DNA of 64,000 bases from VSJD01 sp964617825 (GCA_964617825.1 CAZTWL010000022.1:9289-73288), one strand, 5' to 3'; counted from the first letter of the stretch, positions 51,625 through 61,749 are shown. Notes: generated by a model from the letters alone, not told the origin. Numbers and translations: made by a program.

Positions 51625-52112
51625 AACAAACTTTAGTTTGCCGGATCGGTTTTTTTGCAGCCGCGCTGTTATGGTGGGCATTGAGCGCCAACGCCGGGAA
51701 CGGCGCTGTGGCGCCGACAAACACCCCGTCCGTCGTTGTGCGCAAAGCCGCACCGCGCCGACAAGCGCCGCCACCGATAACGCCGGTCCGGTCATCGTCG
51801 GAACGGACAAGCGCCACCACTATGCCAGCTCAATTATATTTCGGACCACGGGTGGCACCCGTGACCAGCTCCGTGGCTCTGCAGGACCCGTACACGTCGC
51901 CTTACTCAACTTCGGCAAATTCATATCATAAAGCCATCGTCGGCTTCCGCTTCGGCTTGAACTCCCGCACCTATTTGTTCATCGGCATAGGCATGGCCGT
52001 TTCCGACAATCTCCTGGAACAGGCCTTGGCCACAAACACGCGGATTTCAGCCGCGCAAATTCAGAATGGCCTCGGCATGCAGACCGAATATGGGTTTGGT
52101 TGGGACTTTTGA
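51621..52112 (+). CDS. Small secreted protein, unrecognised
   Basis: 163 residues starting with TTG at 51621, overlapping the preceding stop by four bases. An N-terminal signal peptide (IGFFAAALLWWALSANAG) is followed by a Pro/Ser/Thr-rich linker (about 25-75) and a tail with a Tyr/Phe-rich segment. No family recognised. Coupling to the DxDGDG-repeat gene suggests that it travels with it, perhaps as a small surface or adhesion subunit. Confidence 0.6.
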   Translation: MKQTLVCRIGFFAAALLWWALSANAGNGAVAPTNTPSVVVRKAAPRRQAPPPITPVRSSSERTSATTMPAQLYFGPRVAPVTSSVALQDPYTSPYSTSANSYHKAIVGFRFGLNSRTYLFIGIGMAVSDNLLEQALATNTRISAAQIQNGLGMQTEYGFGWDF

Positions 52113-52242
52113 ACCAGGAAACTATCGAAATAATGCCCGCCAGGATGGTGAAAACAACAAGCATGCGTATTTCCGATTTTAACTCCAAAGCGCGCTATGT
52201 GGTTGTTTCTTGGACGCAGGGCCAAATTAAAACAGCTGGATT

Positions 52243-53562
52243 ATGACGGCAGCAGTTCCATCCTATCGCCAGTTTATCGGCTATTTTGTCCCGCTGGCTT
52301 TCCAGGCCATTGCGCAGAGCCTGACTTACCCGCTGGTGGCCATGGTCGCTTCGCGGGGACCGGGCGGGCCAATCAATATGGCCGGCCTGGCGCAGTCCCA
52401 GAACATGCTGATGATCCTTTTCGTCATGGGCTCGGGTTTGATCACCACCGGGATGGTATTCGGCAAGACCAAGCAGGGTTTGGCGCGCTGCACACGCATC
52501 AATAACGGCATCATTCTGCTGTCCATCCTGCTCTATGCCCTGATGTGCTTGCCGCCCGCGGCCCATTTTCTCTTCGGCCGGCTTCTGGGCTTGACGCCCG
52601 CAATCGAGAAACCGGCCATTACGAGCTTTATGGCATCGCTGCCCATGTTGATCTTGTTTCGCCTGAGGGAGCCATATCAAATCGTGCTCCTGAACAACGC
52701 CGCCACCGGCCGGGCTTTTGGCGCCACGCTGGGCCGGATTGTTTTGACGCTGATGCTTGCATCCGTTTTTTGCGCGCTTAATCTTGTCGGGCCGATTTGG
52801 GCCGTGATGTGCATGACGCTTGCGGTTGCGATCGAGCTGTTGATTGCCAAGGCCTTCGCCCTGCCGTTCATGCGCCGGATGACGCCCAGCATGGAGCCGC
52901 CCCCATCTTATTCGAAATTGATTGTTTTCTCGTTGACGCTTTCCGTCGGACTGCTTTTTCTAACGCTCTCCGGTTTCATGGTCGGCGCCTTTATCGCGCG
53001 GGCGCCTGAACCGGAACGCATGTTGCCGATTTTTTACCTGGCTATGGGCCTGGCCCATCCGATGGCCATCGGCACCACCCGCCTGCAAGCGCTGATTCTT
53101 ACGTATTACGGTCAATCGGCGCGCAGCAACCGTCAACTGGCCATATTTACAGCGATCGCCGGGGTTATCATGGGACTGGTCCCCTTGATCTTCCTGTTGC
53201 CCGGAATAATCTACTGGTATTACGTCACACTCCAGAAGCTAAGCATCGCCGATCTCCCCCTCGTGCGCAACACGGCCTGGCTTTTGATTTTGCTTCCGCT
53301 GACCGTCGCCCTGCGCGCTTACAGCGAAGGCAAGGCCGCCTGGTTCCGGAAGCCGGTGACAATATTAACCGGCCAGGCGGTTTATCTCTCGTTCATCGCC
53401 ATTTCAGCGTTTTTTGCCCTGAACATCGGCGTGCCCGGAAACATGCTGGGCGCCGTCGCCATTCTTTTTGCCAATCTGGCGGCCGCCGGCATAATCATGT
53501 TCGCCCTGCGCTGGGAATATCGCGACAACTCGCCAGCGCCGGTCATGGATATTGAAAAATGA
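52243..53562 (+). CDS. MATE/MOP-like polytopic transporter
   Basis: 439 residues, about twelve hydrophobic segments evenly spaced (FIGYFVPLAFQAIAQSL to ANLAAAGIIMFALR). The overall layout recalls MATE/MOP flippases or drug/Na+ antiporters. The N-terminal half has LTYPLVAMVASRGPGG and the middle LFRLREPYQIVLLNNA. No more exact family can be claimed. It might move a lipid-linked or amphipathic molecule. No SD is obvious. Confidence 0.6.
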   Translation: MTAAVPSYRQFIGYFVPLAFQAIAQSLTYPLVAMVASRGPGGPINMAGLAQSQNMLMILFVMGSGLITTGMVFGKTKQGLARCTRINNGIILLSILLYALMCLPPAAHFLFGRLLGLTPAIEKPAITSFMASLPMLILFRLREPYQIVLLNNAATGRAFGATLGRIVLTLMLASVFCALNLVGPIWAVMCMTLAVAIELLIAKAFALPFMRRMTPSMEPPPSYSKLIVFSLTLSVGLLFLTLSGFMVGAFIARAPEPERMLPIFYLAMGLAHPMAIGTTRLQALILTYYGQSARSNRQLAIFTAIAGVIMGLVPLIFLLPGIIYWYYVTLQKLSIADLPLVRNTAWLLILLPLTVALRAYSEGKAAWFRKPVTILTGQAVYLSFIAISAFFALNIGVPGNMLGAVAILFANLAAAGIIMFALRWEYRDNSPAPVMDIEK

Positions 53563-53739
53563 GCTCGCTCCCGGCCGAACACGCAACGGGCACAAACGAT
53601 CCGGGGAACAAGCATAAAGGTTCGACCCAAGGCGTTAAACTGGCGGATTTGCGCGGCTGAAATCTGGTAGCGGCGGAGGACGCCATTCCCCGCAAGCGCA
53701 GCCGCCTGGAGCGGCGCGCCCTGATACCAAGGAGGTAAT

Positions 53740-56061
53740 ATGAATAAAAAGGAAAAAATGTTCCGCGTATTGAAAGCAGTTTCAGCCCCTGCGCTGAACG
53801 GCAAAGGCGATTCGAAAATATGGGAAAACGCCGCAGCCATTGCATTCGGCAAAGAGGCGGCCGAAAGCTCGTCGGCAAAACTGGCCTGGGATGAAAAGAA
53901 TTTATTCATCTATCTCCGGGCACAAGCCGACGACATGGCGCAGCGCGACCCGGAAAAACGTGCAAAGCCATTCCGTCCGTTCTGGGGCGGCAATCACCTC
54001 AACCCGGCGGAATGGGAATACGACTGTTTCGACAAGAAAATCTGGAATGAGGACACCTTCGAGATACACATGCTGCCAAAGGGACAAACCGACAAATATT
54101 ATATGTTTGTCGCTAATGTCGCCGGCAAAACGTATGCTGCGATCAATGCTTCCTGCGTCAACCCCGGGCTGCCATGGGACAGCAGAAGCAAGCTCAAGCT
54201 CCATAAGGGCTCTGACTTCTGGTCGCTGGAGATCGCGATTCCATTCGAAGGCCTCGGCGGACAGATATGGGACTTCACATTCTACCGCACAAACCGCATT
54301 CCCTTCATCGCCCCCTTCGAATTCACCTCGGCAAACGCAACCTGTTTTTTTGCGGCCACGCGCGAAACCCCTTTTCCGCCCAAGGCGGCCAAGAAAGTTG
54401 TCTATCCTAAAGCCGACCGGCAGCGCGGCTACTCGCTCTGCATAGAATCGCCTCTCGTCAAGATCATCGAAGGCGAATACGCCGGAAGTTCCAATACGAA
54501 AGCCGAGCTGACGCTTGCCGGGCGTGAAACCGGCAGCCTGCTCATCCCCGTGACCGGCGTCAAAAAAATAAGTTCAATCAAGATCGACGCCGAACTCGAC
54601 GCCCTCCCCGGGACAAAGGTCGCGACCTTCATGGCCGACTACATCACTTCCGCCTGGTTGAACGCGGACAAACAAATCGACATCGCTGACGCCCTGATTC
54701 CCGGCAGCACCTTCACCTTGCGCGCGCCGCGCAAAACCGTTCCGCTTTTTATCGACGTCAAGGTTCCGCCGGAAGCTCCGGCCGGAGTCTATGTCGGCTC
54801 AATCACGGTCCAGCCCGGCAACTTGCCAAAAACTGTTTTGCTCTTGAAAATAACCGTGCTGCCATTTACGCTGCCGCTGGCGTCCAGCCTGCGCACGGCC
54901 TTCTGCTTTAACAACTTCTGGCCGGAGGAATACTACGGCGGCAAACTGACTGCCACCCGCCGGCGGCGTTACTGGCAGTTCATCCTCGATCACCGCCTTG
55001 AGCCCATGACCCTTTTCAGCCAGGGCGGAACTACCTTGAACATACCGAAAACCAACCTGGATATGCCCGAAAGCGACCTCGACTGGGCGGTTAAACGCGG
55101 CAAAACGACCCTTTATCTGCCGGTCGTCCAACTGCATGATAAAATCAAGCTCCGCCTATATAAGCGCCTGATAAGGAAATACAAAGGGCGCCTGGCGCCT
55201 TATCTTTTCGGCAACGACGAGGTATTGCTCTGGGCCGCGCGCGATCCCCGCCAGCTTGACTACATGCAACACGAATTCGCCTATGCAAAAAAAGTCCTGC
55301 CCAAAGTTCCGCGCATCAACACGACGCGCATAGACCCGCGCCTCTACGGCTATGTCAACTGCTGGTGCCCCTACTTCAGTCATTACAATCATAGCGAGGC
55401 GGAGAAACGCCGCGCCCTGGGCGAGGAAGTCTGGTGGTATCCGACGGATTATCCGCGCCAACCATATCCGAACCTGAATATGGATTCCCCCGGGGTTGAC
55501 CCGCGCATCCTGCCGTGGATCAACTGGAAAATGGGCATAACAGGACTGCTTTATTGGAGCCTGAATGTCGAGTGGCGCACCGTTTTCGAGGAAGCCTACC
55601 GCATGAACGCTGCCGACAAGAAATCCCGCTCGATGCCGTGGCTCACGCGCGAAGTCGTATGGAAAATCCGCAATGAAAATCTGCGCTGGCCGGAAATCCC
55701 CTGGATGCCGTTCTTCCGCAACCGCAAAACAGGCACGAACTCCATGCATCCGGGCGGCGGAAATCTTATGTATCCGGGAAAAGACTGGACGCCGTATGCT
55801 TCAATCAGGCTTAAAAACCTGCGCGACGGCATGCAGGATTACGAATATTTCGTAATTCTTAAAAACCTTATGAAAAACTGTTCCGACAAGCTGCTGATCA
55901 AGGAAACGCGGAAAGCCATACAAATGGAACCCGATTTCATCGCCGCTGAAAATCTCTATTCCCAGAACCCCGCCAAACTCATCGACGCAAAAAACAACCT
56001 TGTGCTGCTGATAACGAGGGCGTTGAAAACCGAAAAAGATCCAGGGGCTACCAGGCATTGA
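53740..56061 (+). CDS. DUF4091-type glycosidase-like protein with N-terminal CBM9-like domain
   Basis: 773 residues with AAGGAGG upstream. Residues about 10-200 form a CBM9/DOMON-like carbohydrate-binding domain (KIWENAAAIAFGKEA, FEIHMLPKGQTDKYYMF, FWSLEIAIPFEGLGG). A linker with beta domains follows. From about 380 the DUF4091-type barrel appears (FNNFWPEEYYGGKLT, YLFGNDEVLLWAARD, GLLYWSLNVEW), with a C-terminal ASIRLKNLRDGMQDYEYFVI. No signal peptide, so it may be cytoplasmic. The family is thought to act on glycans but the reaction is not characterised as far as I know. Confidence 0.8.
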   Translation: MNKKEKMFRVLKAVSAPALNGKGDSKIWENAAAIAFGKEAAESSSAKLAWDEKNLFIYLRAQADDMAQRDPEKRAKPFRPFWGGNHLNPAEWEYDCFDKKIWNEDTFEIHMLPKGQTDKYYMFVANVAGKTYAAINASCVNPGLPWDSRSKLKLHKGSDFWSLEIAIPFEGLGGQIWDFTFYRTNRIPFIAPFEFTSANATCFFAATRETPFPPKAAKKVVYPKADRQRGYSLCIESPLVKIIEGEYAGSSNTKAELTLAGRETGSLLIPVTGVKKISSIKIDAELDALPGTKVATFMADYITSAWLNADKQIDIADALIPGSTFTLRAPRKTVPLFIDVKVPPEAPAGVYVGSITVQPGNLPKTVLLLKITVLPFTLPLASSLRTAFCFNNFWPEEYYGGKLTATRRRRYWQFILDHRLEPMTLFSQGGTTLNIPKTNLDMPESDLDWAVKRGKTTLYLPVVQLHDKIKLRLYKRLIRKYKGRLAPYLFGNDEVLLWAARDPRQLDYMQHEFAYAKKVLPKVPRINTTRIDPRLYGYVNCWCPYFSHYNHSEAEKRRALGEEVWWYPTDYPRQPYPNLNMDSPGVDPRILPWINWKMGITGLLYWSLNVEWRTVFEEAYRMNAADKKSRSMPWLTREVVWKIRNENLRWPEIPWMPFFRNRKTGTNSMHPGGGNLMYPGKDWTPYASIRLKNLRDGMQDYEYFVILKNLMKNCSDKLLIKETRKAIQMEPDFIAAENLYSQNPAKLIDAKNNLVLLITRALKTEKDPGATRH

Positions 56062-56495
56062 AAAGGCCGGCATCCCCGTTGATGGATGACGGGCATACGG
56101 CCGCCGGCATGGCCAAGGGCTGTGTCCCTAAAGGAGGGAAACCACTCAAAGTGAACGAGATGAGCGAAAGTGCTAAACAGTCTTTGAGCCTTCTGCTATG
56201 TGTGGAGGCCAAAGGCATTGGATCAATCTCTTTGAGTGAAATATCCCGTGGTGTCGGCGTCAGCGTGGCACGTGCGGCGCGGATTGGATTGTCGCAAGAC
56301 CAAAACGGGAACGCGTCAGCTTGGCTCGACGGCAAGGCGTCGGGGTCGAGCGCTATACTTGTGTATGCGCCGACCGCGAGAACGTAGCCGCCGGGCCAAG
56401 ATCACGCGTGATCCGTTTTGCCCAATCCGCGACGCTTGTTCCCCATAACCGGCAGCCAAGAATGACGCAGCCCTGCGGCATGGCCCGAGTTGCTT
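56062..56495. other. Intergenic stretch, no gene recognised
   Basis: 434 bp between the convergent DUF4091-type gene and the minus-strand FAD gene. Short frames on both strands (for example TTG at 56058) show no known family and no good SD. No terminator hairpin with T-tract was found. Confidence 0.4.
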
Positions 56496-57830
56496 CTATG
56501 CGCTCTTGAAATTCGGCAGGTAGGCCCCCATGGCCTTAAGTCTGGCCTGCAAGTCGCCAACGACGACAGCGCGGCTATCGGCGCCGGCTTGCGCCGCCAT
56601 GGCCGCCGCCACGCCGGCCGCCTGGCCGGTGATATAACAGCCGGGCATGACCCGGATGGAAGCCTGCATGTTCCTGTCCGTGCTGACGCACCGGCCGGCT
56701 ACCAGCAGATTCCTTAATCCTTTGGGAATCAATATGCGGTAAGGAATGCCATAACTTTCGCCTTTGCCGAGACGCAGCGTCGTGAATTCCTTGTGAAACT
56801 TGTCGTAGCTCTCCTTGTCCGGCTTGGCAATGTGGATGTCGATCGGATAGGAATAGCGGCCGATTTCATCTTCAAAAACCGCCAGCCGCTTGAAATCGTC
56901 GATATTCAGGACGTAGTCGCCGGTGATGCGCCTGGTCTCCCGAACGCCAAGGAACGCACCCGTGGCGACAAGTTCCATCCGCTCGAAACCTTTAAGATAC
57001 TCCTTGTAATAGCGCGCATATTCCAGCATCGACTTCCGCCCCCACAGGTAGGCCCGCGTCAGGGATTCTTCATCGGTTCCATCCAGATTGAAGGTGTGGC
57101 CGATATTGCCCCCGCCCACTGCGTCCCCCACGCGCCACATGCCTGGCAAATGCCGATCCTCCAAGGTGAATACTTTGTCACGGAAAGCGTCCTCGATCCG
57201 GCTGTTGCCCGCGCCCAGTCCGGACTTATGCACCTTGTCCCAGTCAATCCCGGCCCAGAGACTGCACAGCGTGCCGGGCATCATATTGCCTTCCGCATCC
57301 CCCTTCGCATAGGGTGCGCCGGCAAATGTCGCCAGATCCCCGTCGCCCGTGCCGTCCACAAACATTTTGGCCCGGATGGCGAACAGGCCGCTCTTGCCGG
57401 CGCAGATCGCCTCACCGACCCGGTCGTCACGGACCGTCACATCGACAAGCTGCGTATGAAACGTAAACGGAACCGCGGCCGCGGTCAGGAGTTCGTCGTA
57501 AACGCGTTTGAGAACTTCCGCGCGGATGCCCCTGCCGTCGGGAGGGACGGTGCCATCCGCTTTGCACAGCGCATCGAGAACCTCCTGCCCGATCCCGCCC
57601 GCCAGAAAATTGACGCCGTCCGTGAACGGCATGAACGCCGGAACCAGGCCGGCGGTGCCCATGCCGCCCAGGCAACTGCCGGCCTCGATCAAGCGGACCG
57701 AGCATCCTTGCCGTGCGGCGGCAAGCGCCGCGGCAATTCCCGCCGGCCCCCCGCCAACCACAAGGACATCGACACTGTGACGGACGGCCAGTTTGCGCTT
57801 ATAATCCAGCGATGACACAGTCTTTTTCAT
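56496..57830 (-). CDS. FAD-dependent oxidoreductase (FAD_oxidored family) 2
   Basis: 444 residues. FAD-binding VDVLVVGGGPAGIAAALAA near the start, SCLGGMGTAGLV, FVDGTGDGDLATFAGAP and LLVAGRCVSTDRNMQASIRV are family blocks. Shorter than the 587-residue paralogue at 9822, as it lacks the discoidin tail. It follows the 57883-59187 paralogue on the same strand, 53 bp downstream, probably co-transcribed. Substrate unknown. Confidence 0.82.
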   Translation of the reverse strand: MKKTVSSLDYKRKLAVRHSVDVLVVGGGPAGIAAALAAARQGCSVRLIEAGSCLGGMGTAGLVPAFMPFTDGVNFLAGGIGQEVLDALCKADGTVPPDGRGIRAEVLKRVYDELLTAAAVPFTFHTQLVDVTVRDDRVGEAICAGKSGLFAIRAKMFVDGTGDGDLATFAGAPYAKGDAEGNMMPGTLCSLWAGIDWDKVHKSGLGAGNSRIEDAFRDKVFTLEDRHLPGMWRVGDAVGGGNIGHTFNLDGTDEESLTRAYLWGRKSMLEYARYYKEYLKGFERMELVATGAFLGVRETRRITGDYVLNIDDFKRLAVFEDEIGRYSYPIDIHIAKPDKESYDKFHKEFTTLRLGKGESYGIPYRILIPKGLRNLLVAGRCVSTDRNMQASIRVMPGCYITGQAAGVAAAMAAQAGADSRAVVVGDLQARLKAMGAYLPNFKSA

Positions 57831-57882
57831 GAGTTATTGTGCTCTCTCCCTCCGGCGCAACCGGGTTGTAACCGGCGCATTG

Positions 57883-59187
57883 TTAACCGCCATGCGAATC
57901 TGTACTGTTGTTTAGCGTGATGTCTCCCGGCACAACGGCTCCATGTTCATGAAGGAGCGCGTAGATATCCGCCATCGGCAAATCTTCCGGGTCCGCGCCG
58001 CTCCGCGCGCTGAGCGTCGCCATGGCCCCGGCCGCCTGGCCCATGGCCATGCACGGGCATTCCACCCGAACGGCGCTGTTCGTCTCGCGATCGCCGGCAA
58101 TGCAGCGGCCGGCCACGATCAGGAAACGGCTGCCCAGGGGAAGCATAGCTCCGCGCGGAATCGTGGGCAACACATTCTTCCCGAGCAGCCGGTAATTGAT
58201 GCCTTCGCCATCGTTAAGATGCTCGTCAATGGGATAGAAAACGTAGCAGACGGCATCAGCGTAGGTTTTACCGGCCTCGTAATCCTGCACCGTCATCGTC
58301 TTCTTGCCCTTGATCGTGACGCTTTCGCGGATTCCGGTCTCCGTGCCGATCCACTCCACGCTGAAATTCTCAAGTTTGGGCTGTTGTTTGAAGAAGCGAT
58401 ACATGCGCAAAAACGATCGGCGCGCCTCGACTTCAACCATGGACTTGCCTTCGCTCGTTTCGCTGTGGCGCGCCCAAATGTGGTTGGCGTTGCCGCCGCG
58501 CCCCCGAAGAAAGCCCTCGGGTCCGGCACCCGACGACCAGGAAATGTCCGTGATCTTCAGATCGCCGCGCGCAACGGCCGCTGCCGCCGCCGCCTTGAGC
58601 GCCGCAAAGTCCAGCGTCTCAGGATCATAACCTGAACAGCGCATGTGGAGCGTCGCGGGCTGGACGATCGCGGGCCGAACCAGTTCGAAGCCGGCAAGCG
58701 CAACGGCGTTGGCGTCGCCCGTGGCATCGATGAGCACCTTTGCCCGCGTTTCCTGAAGCCCCGTCTTCGAGCAAATTGAGAGCCGCCAGCGATCATCGCC
58801 AAACTTAACGGCCGCCGGCATGGCATGAAAAAGAAGCTCCACTCCCGCCGCAAGCACGGCTTCGTCGCAAAGCGCGGCAAAAACGGATTTGTCCATCGTC
58901 AGATGCGGCAGCTTATTGGTGTCGCGCGAAACTTCAGGGCCGGCAACCGGCTGGCGCGTTTCCTCCAGCGTTTTGCGGAATAGCTCCCAGCCGATGCCGG
59001 CAATGATTTGCCTGCCCCAGGCAAAGAAATGGGCGGGGAAATTGATACCGCCCACGGTCATGGTGCCGCCGAGCATGCCGTTTTTTTCAACCAGCAGGGT
59101 GCGCGCTCCCGCGCGTCCTGCCTGAACGGCAGCAATGACGCCGGCCGTTCCTCCGCCGACAACAATCACATCGTATTGCGGAAGCAT
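57883..59187 (-). CDS. FAD-dependent oxidoreductase (FAD_oxidored family) 3
   Basis: 434 residues from the Met at 59187 (MLPQYDVIVVGGGTAG), preceded by GGGGGTGG; a Met 20 codons earlier is not supported. Blocks: VIVVGGGTAGVIAAVQA, MLGGTMTVGGINFP, LIDATGDANAVALAGFE and FLIVAGRCIAGDRETNSAVR. It is only moderately like its neighbour at 56496-57830, indicating old duplication or separate gain. Confidence 0.82.
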   Translation of the reverse strand: MLPQYDVIVVGGGTAGVIAAVQAGRAGARTLLVEKNGMLGGTMTVGGINFPAHFFAWGRQIIAGIGWELFRKTLEETRQPVAGPEVSRDTNKLPHLTMDKSVFAALCDEAVLAAGVELLFHAMPAAVKFGDDRWRLSICSKTGLQETRAKVLIDATGDANAVALAGFELVRPAIVQPATLHMRCSGYDPETLDFAALKAAAAAAVARGDLKITDISWSSGAGPEGFLRGRGGNANHIWARHSETSEGKSMVEVEARRSFLRMYRFFKQQPKLENFSVEWIGTETGIRESVTIKGKKTMTVQDYEAGKTYADAVCYVFYPIDEHLNDGEGINYRLLGKNVLPTIPRGAMLPLGSRFLIVAGRCIAGDRETNSAVRVECPCMAMGQAAGAMATLSARSGADPEDLPMADIYALLHEHGAVVPGDITLNNSTDSHGG

Positions 59188-59345
59188 GCCACCCCCTTTT
59201 TCATCGCAATCTGATTCTTTCTTAATATTACCGGCCAATGGCCGCAAATTTCAAAACTGCTCACAAAGCACTCCGGCAAGCTTAATCTTCCGTTTGGGAA
59301 AGATAAAACAAAAAGATGCGGCGCAAGTGAAACCCGCCCGATCCG

Positions 59346-59399
59346 CCAAGCGCATTAACTTTATACATATGCGCTTGGCCCGCGCCGTCAACGGCGCGG
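59346..59399. terminator. Two adjacent hairpins downstream of the ABC-F gene
   Basis: CCAAGCGCAT (59346-59355) pairs with ATGCGCTTGG (59369-59378) across a 13-base loop, and CCGCGCCGT (59380-59388) with ACGGCGCGG (59391-59399) across two bases. Both lie 3' of the ABC-F stop on the minus strand. No T-tract follows, so a Rho-independent role is uncertain. Confidence 0.45.
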
Positions 59400-59419
59400 C
59401 GGCAAACCCGGCACATTTC

Positions 59420-61288
59420 TTACTGCCCGCCGCCCCCGGGACTTTTTTCGCCGGCGGCCTTCAGCGCAGCTTCCAACTCTTCCCACTGGCGGTACGCAGC
59501 TTCGATCTCGACAACCAGCTCCGCGCTGCGCTGCCTGACGCGCGCAATGCTCTCGCCATCCTGGCGATAAAAATCCGGATCGGCCAGGCGCGTCTGCCAC
59601 TGCGCCTGCTCCGACTCCAGCGCTTCAATCCTGCCGGGCAGCCCGGCCAACTCGAGCTTTTCGCGTTGCGAAATCCGCGGCTTCTTCGCCGCCGGCTTGC
59701 GCCGGGGAGGCGCCGGTTTTTCGGCCGGCACGGGCTCAGGCGGCAGGCGGCGACACCGGACCCAGTCGTCATAGCCGCCCACGTAGTCGTTGACATGCCA
59801 CCCGTCATCGGGCCCGAGCCATTGATCCGGAATAGCGGGGGAATATTTTTCGAAAACCAGCGTGCCGGTGACAACGTTGTTCAGAAACGCCCGGTCGTGA
59901 CTGACCAGCAGCACCGTGCCGCTGTAGGCATCCAGCTGTTCTTCCAGCAGTTCCAGGGTATCGAGATCGAGATCGTTGGTGGGCTCATCCAGCACCAGCA
60001 AGTTGGAGGGCTGGGCAAACAGACGGGCCAGAAGCAGCCGGTTGCGCTCGCCGCCGGAGAGGACGCCTACCGGCTGACGCACGCGCTCCGGAGCGAACAG
60101 AAAATCCTGCAGATAGCCGCACACATGCCGGCGCGTTCCCTGGATCGTGACAAATTCCTGGCCTTGGCCGATGTTTTCCGCCAGCGACCGATGATCGTCC
60201 AGCTGCGCACGGAGCTGGTCGGCATAGGCAATTTGAAGGTTCGTGCCATGAACAATGCGGCCCGCAAGCGGCGCCAAACCGCCTTCCGCGGCGGCATCGG
60301 CCAGGAGCAGCCGCAGCAAGGTGGTCTTGCCGCAGCCGTTGGGCCCCATGATGCCGACCTTGTCTCCGCGCGCAATGACCGTCGAAAAGTCGCGGATCAT
60401 TGGCCGCCCTCCATAGCCGAAGGCCGCATGTTCAGCCTTGATGACAATCTGCCCGGTGCGGTCCGCCTCCTGGATGACCATCTGCACGGCGCCGAAGCGC
60501 TCCCGGCGCTGGCGCCGTTCGGCGCGCAGTTCTTCCAGGGCGCGCACGCGTCCCTGGTTCCGCACGGTCCGCGCCCGGACCCCCTTCCGCCGCCATGCTT
60601 CTTCCTGTTCCAGGCGGCGGTCAAGTCCTTCCCATTGCCGGGCTTCCGCCTCGAGAAACTCCGCCTTGCGGCGCAGGAACGTGTCGTAATCGCATTGCCA
60701 GTTGCTGAGCCGGCCGCGATCCAGTTCGACCACCCGCGTGGCCAGCCGGCGCAGGAAAGCGCGGTCATGCGTGACAAAGAGCACAGTGCGGCAGTAGCGC
60801 AACAGGAAAGTTTCGAGCCACGCAATCGAATCCAGGTCGAGGTGATTGGTGGGCTCGTCAAGGAGCACCACGTCCGGCGCGCCGATCAGCGCCCGCGCCA
60901 GCAACACACGCCGCCGAGTGCCGCCGGAGAGCACCGCAAAATCGGCGTCCGGATCGAGACGGAGCCGGCCGAGGATCTGCCGGGCATCGAGCTCCTGTCG
61001 ATCCGCTGCCGCCATGGCTCCGGCGCAGACAATCTCAAGGACGCTTCCCTGCAAATGGGACGGCACCTGCTGGGGCAGGCGGGCCACGCGCAGACCGGAG
61101 GACCGGATCACCTCTCCGCAATCCGGAGCGGCTTCCCCGGCCAGGACGCGCAACAGCGAGCTTTTGCCGGCGCCATTCGCGCCCAGGAGGCAAACGCGAT
61201 CGCCGCTCTCGATATGGAGCTCCACGTTATCGAGCAGGGGATGACCGCCATAGCTCAGACTGACATTTTTTACGCCTAAAAGGGCCAT
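59420..61288 (-). CDS. ABC-F family ATPase, Uup-like
   Basis: 622 residues from the Met at 61288 (MALLGVKNVSLSYGG); the longer frame to 61354 is not supported. Two ABC domains: Walker A GANGAGKSS and GPNGCGKTT, signatures LSGGTRRRVLLARAL and LSGGERNRLLLARLF, Walker B VVLLDEPTNHLD and LVLDEPTNDLD. A C-terminal coiled coil (about 540-620, ALESEQAQWQTRLADPDFY) marks the Uup subfamily. ABC-F proteins bind the ribosomal E site or DNA branch points; they are soluble. Confidence 0.9.
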   Translation of the reverse strand: MALLGVKNVSLSYGGHPLLDNVELHIESGDRVCLLGANGAGKSSLLRVLAGEAAPDCGEVIRSSGLRVARLPQQVPSHLQGSVLEIVCAGAMAAADRQELDARQILGRLRLDPDADFAVLSGGTRRRVLLARALIGAPDVVLLDEPTNHLDLDSIAWLETFLLRYCRTVLFVTHDRAFLRRLATRVVELDRGRLSNWQCDYDTFLRRKAEFLEAEARQWEGLDRRLEQEEAWRRKGVRARTVRNQGRVRALEELRAERRQRRERFGAVQMVIQEADRTGQIVIKAEHAAFGYGGRPMIRDFSTVIARGDKVGIMGPNGCGKTTLLRLLLADAAAEGGLAPLAGRIVHGTNLQIAYADQLRAQLDDHRSLAENIGQGQEFVTIQGTRRHVCGYLQDFLFAPERVRQPVGVLSGGERNRLLLARLFAQPSNLLVLDEPTNDLDLDTLELLEEQLDAYSGTVLLVSHDRAFLNNVVTGTLVFEKYSPAIPDQWLGPDDGWHVNDYVGGYDDWVRCRRLPPEPVPAEKPAPPRRKPAAKKPRISQREKLELAGLPGRIEALESEQAQWQTRLADPDFYRQDGESIARVRQRSAELVVEIEAAYRQWEELEAALKAAGEKSPGGGGQ

Positions 61289-61749
61289 AGCCGCCTGCAT
61301 CGCAATGATCGGGGAACATCGCCACACGCGCATTCCACTTGGAAGGCGCCTCATTCACAAGGAAGGCTGTACTGATTTTATGTCGCGGCTGCAAGTTATT
61401 TCCGGAAACGGATTTTTTCAGGTTTTGCCGTTGCAAACGCCCGGCCGCGGACATAGATCAATCAGATAACCGGCCGATATGCCCGATCAAGACCACAACC
61501 CCATTCCAACCTGAAGGCTAAATCGAAGCTCCGGCCTGCGCATTCCGCGGCATACCAACAAATCTGCCGCATCAAATTATGCGGCCCAAAATCGCGACTT
61601 TATCGAACGCCGGGCGGATGCAGAAAAAGCATGCCATCCGGTTTATGTTGCCATGGCGCTCCGATGCCGTGTATGTTTTGAACTTCCTTAACATTAATTT
61701 TTTTGGCACAAAAGCCGCATAGCCTTTAAGAATGCCCGGATCGCCGAAC
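61289..61749. other. Divergent intergenic stretch
   Basis: About 460 bp between the ABC-F start and the thioredoxin/CcdA-like gene. A 7-bp-stem hairpin (GCCGCAT/ATGCGGC, about 61567-61586) and an AT-rich run near 61690 are the only structure seen. No gene recognised. Confidence 0.4.

Noticed and set aside
50710..51810. 366-codon minus-strand frame
   Set aside because: Antisense of the DxDGDG-repeat gene; the DxDGDG pattern is on the plus strand.
59135..61279. Long (714-codon) plus-strand frame
   Set aside because: Complete antisense shadow of the ABC-F gene in GC-rich DNA; low-complexity residues and no family resemblance.
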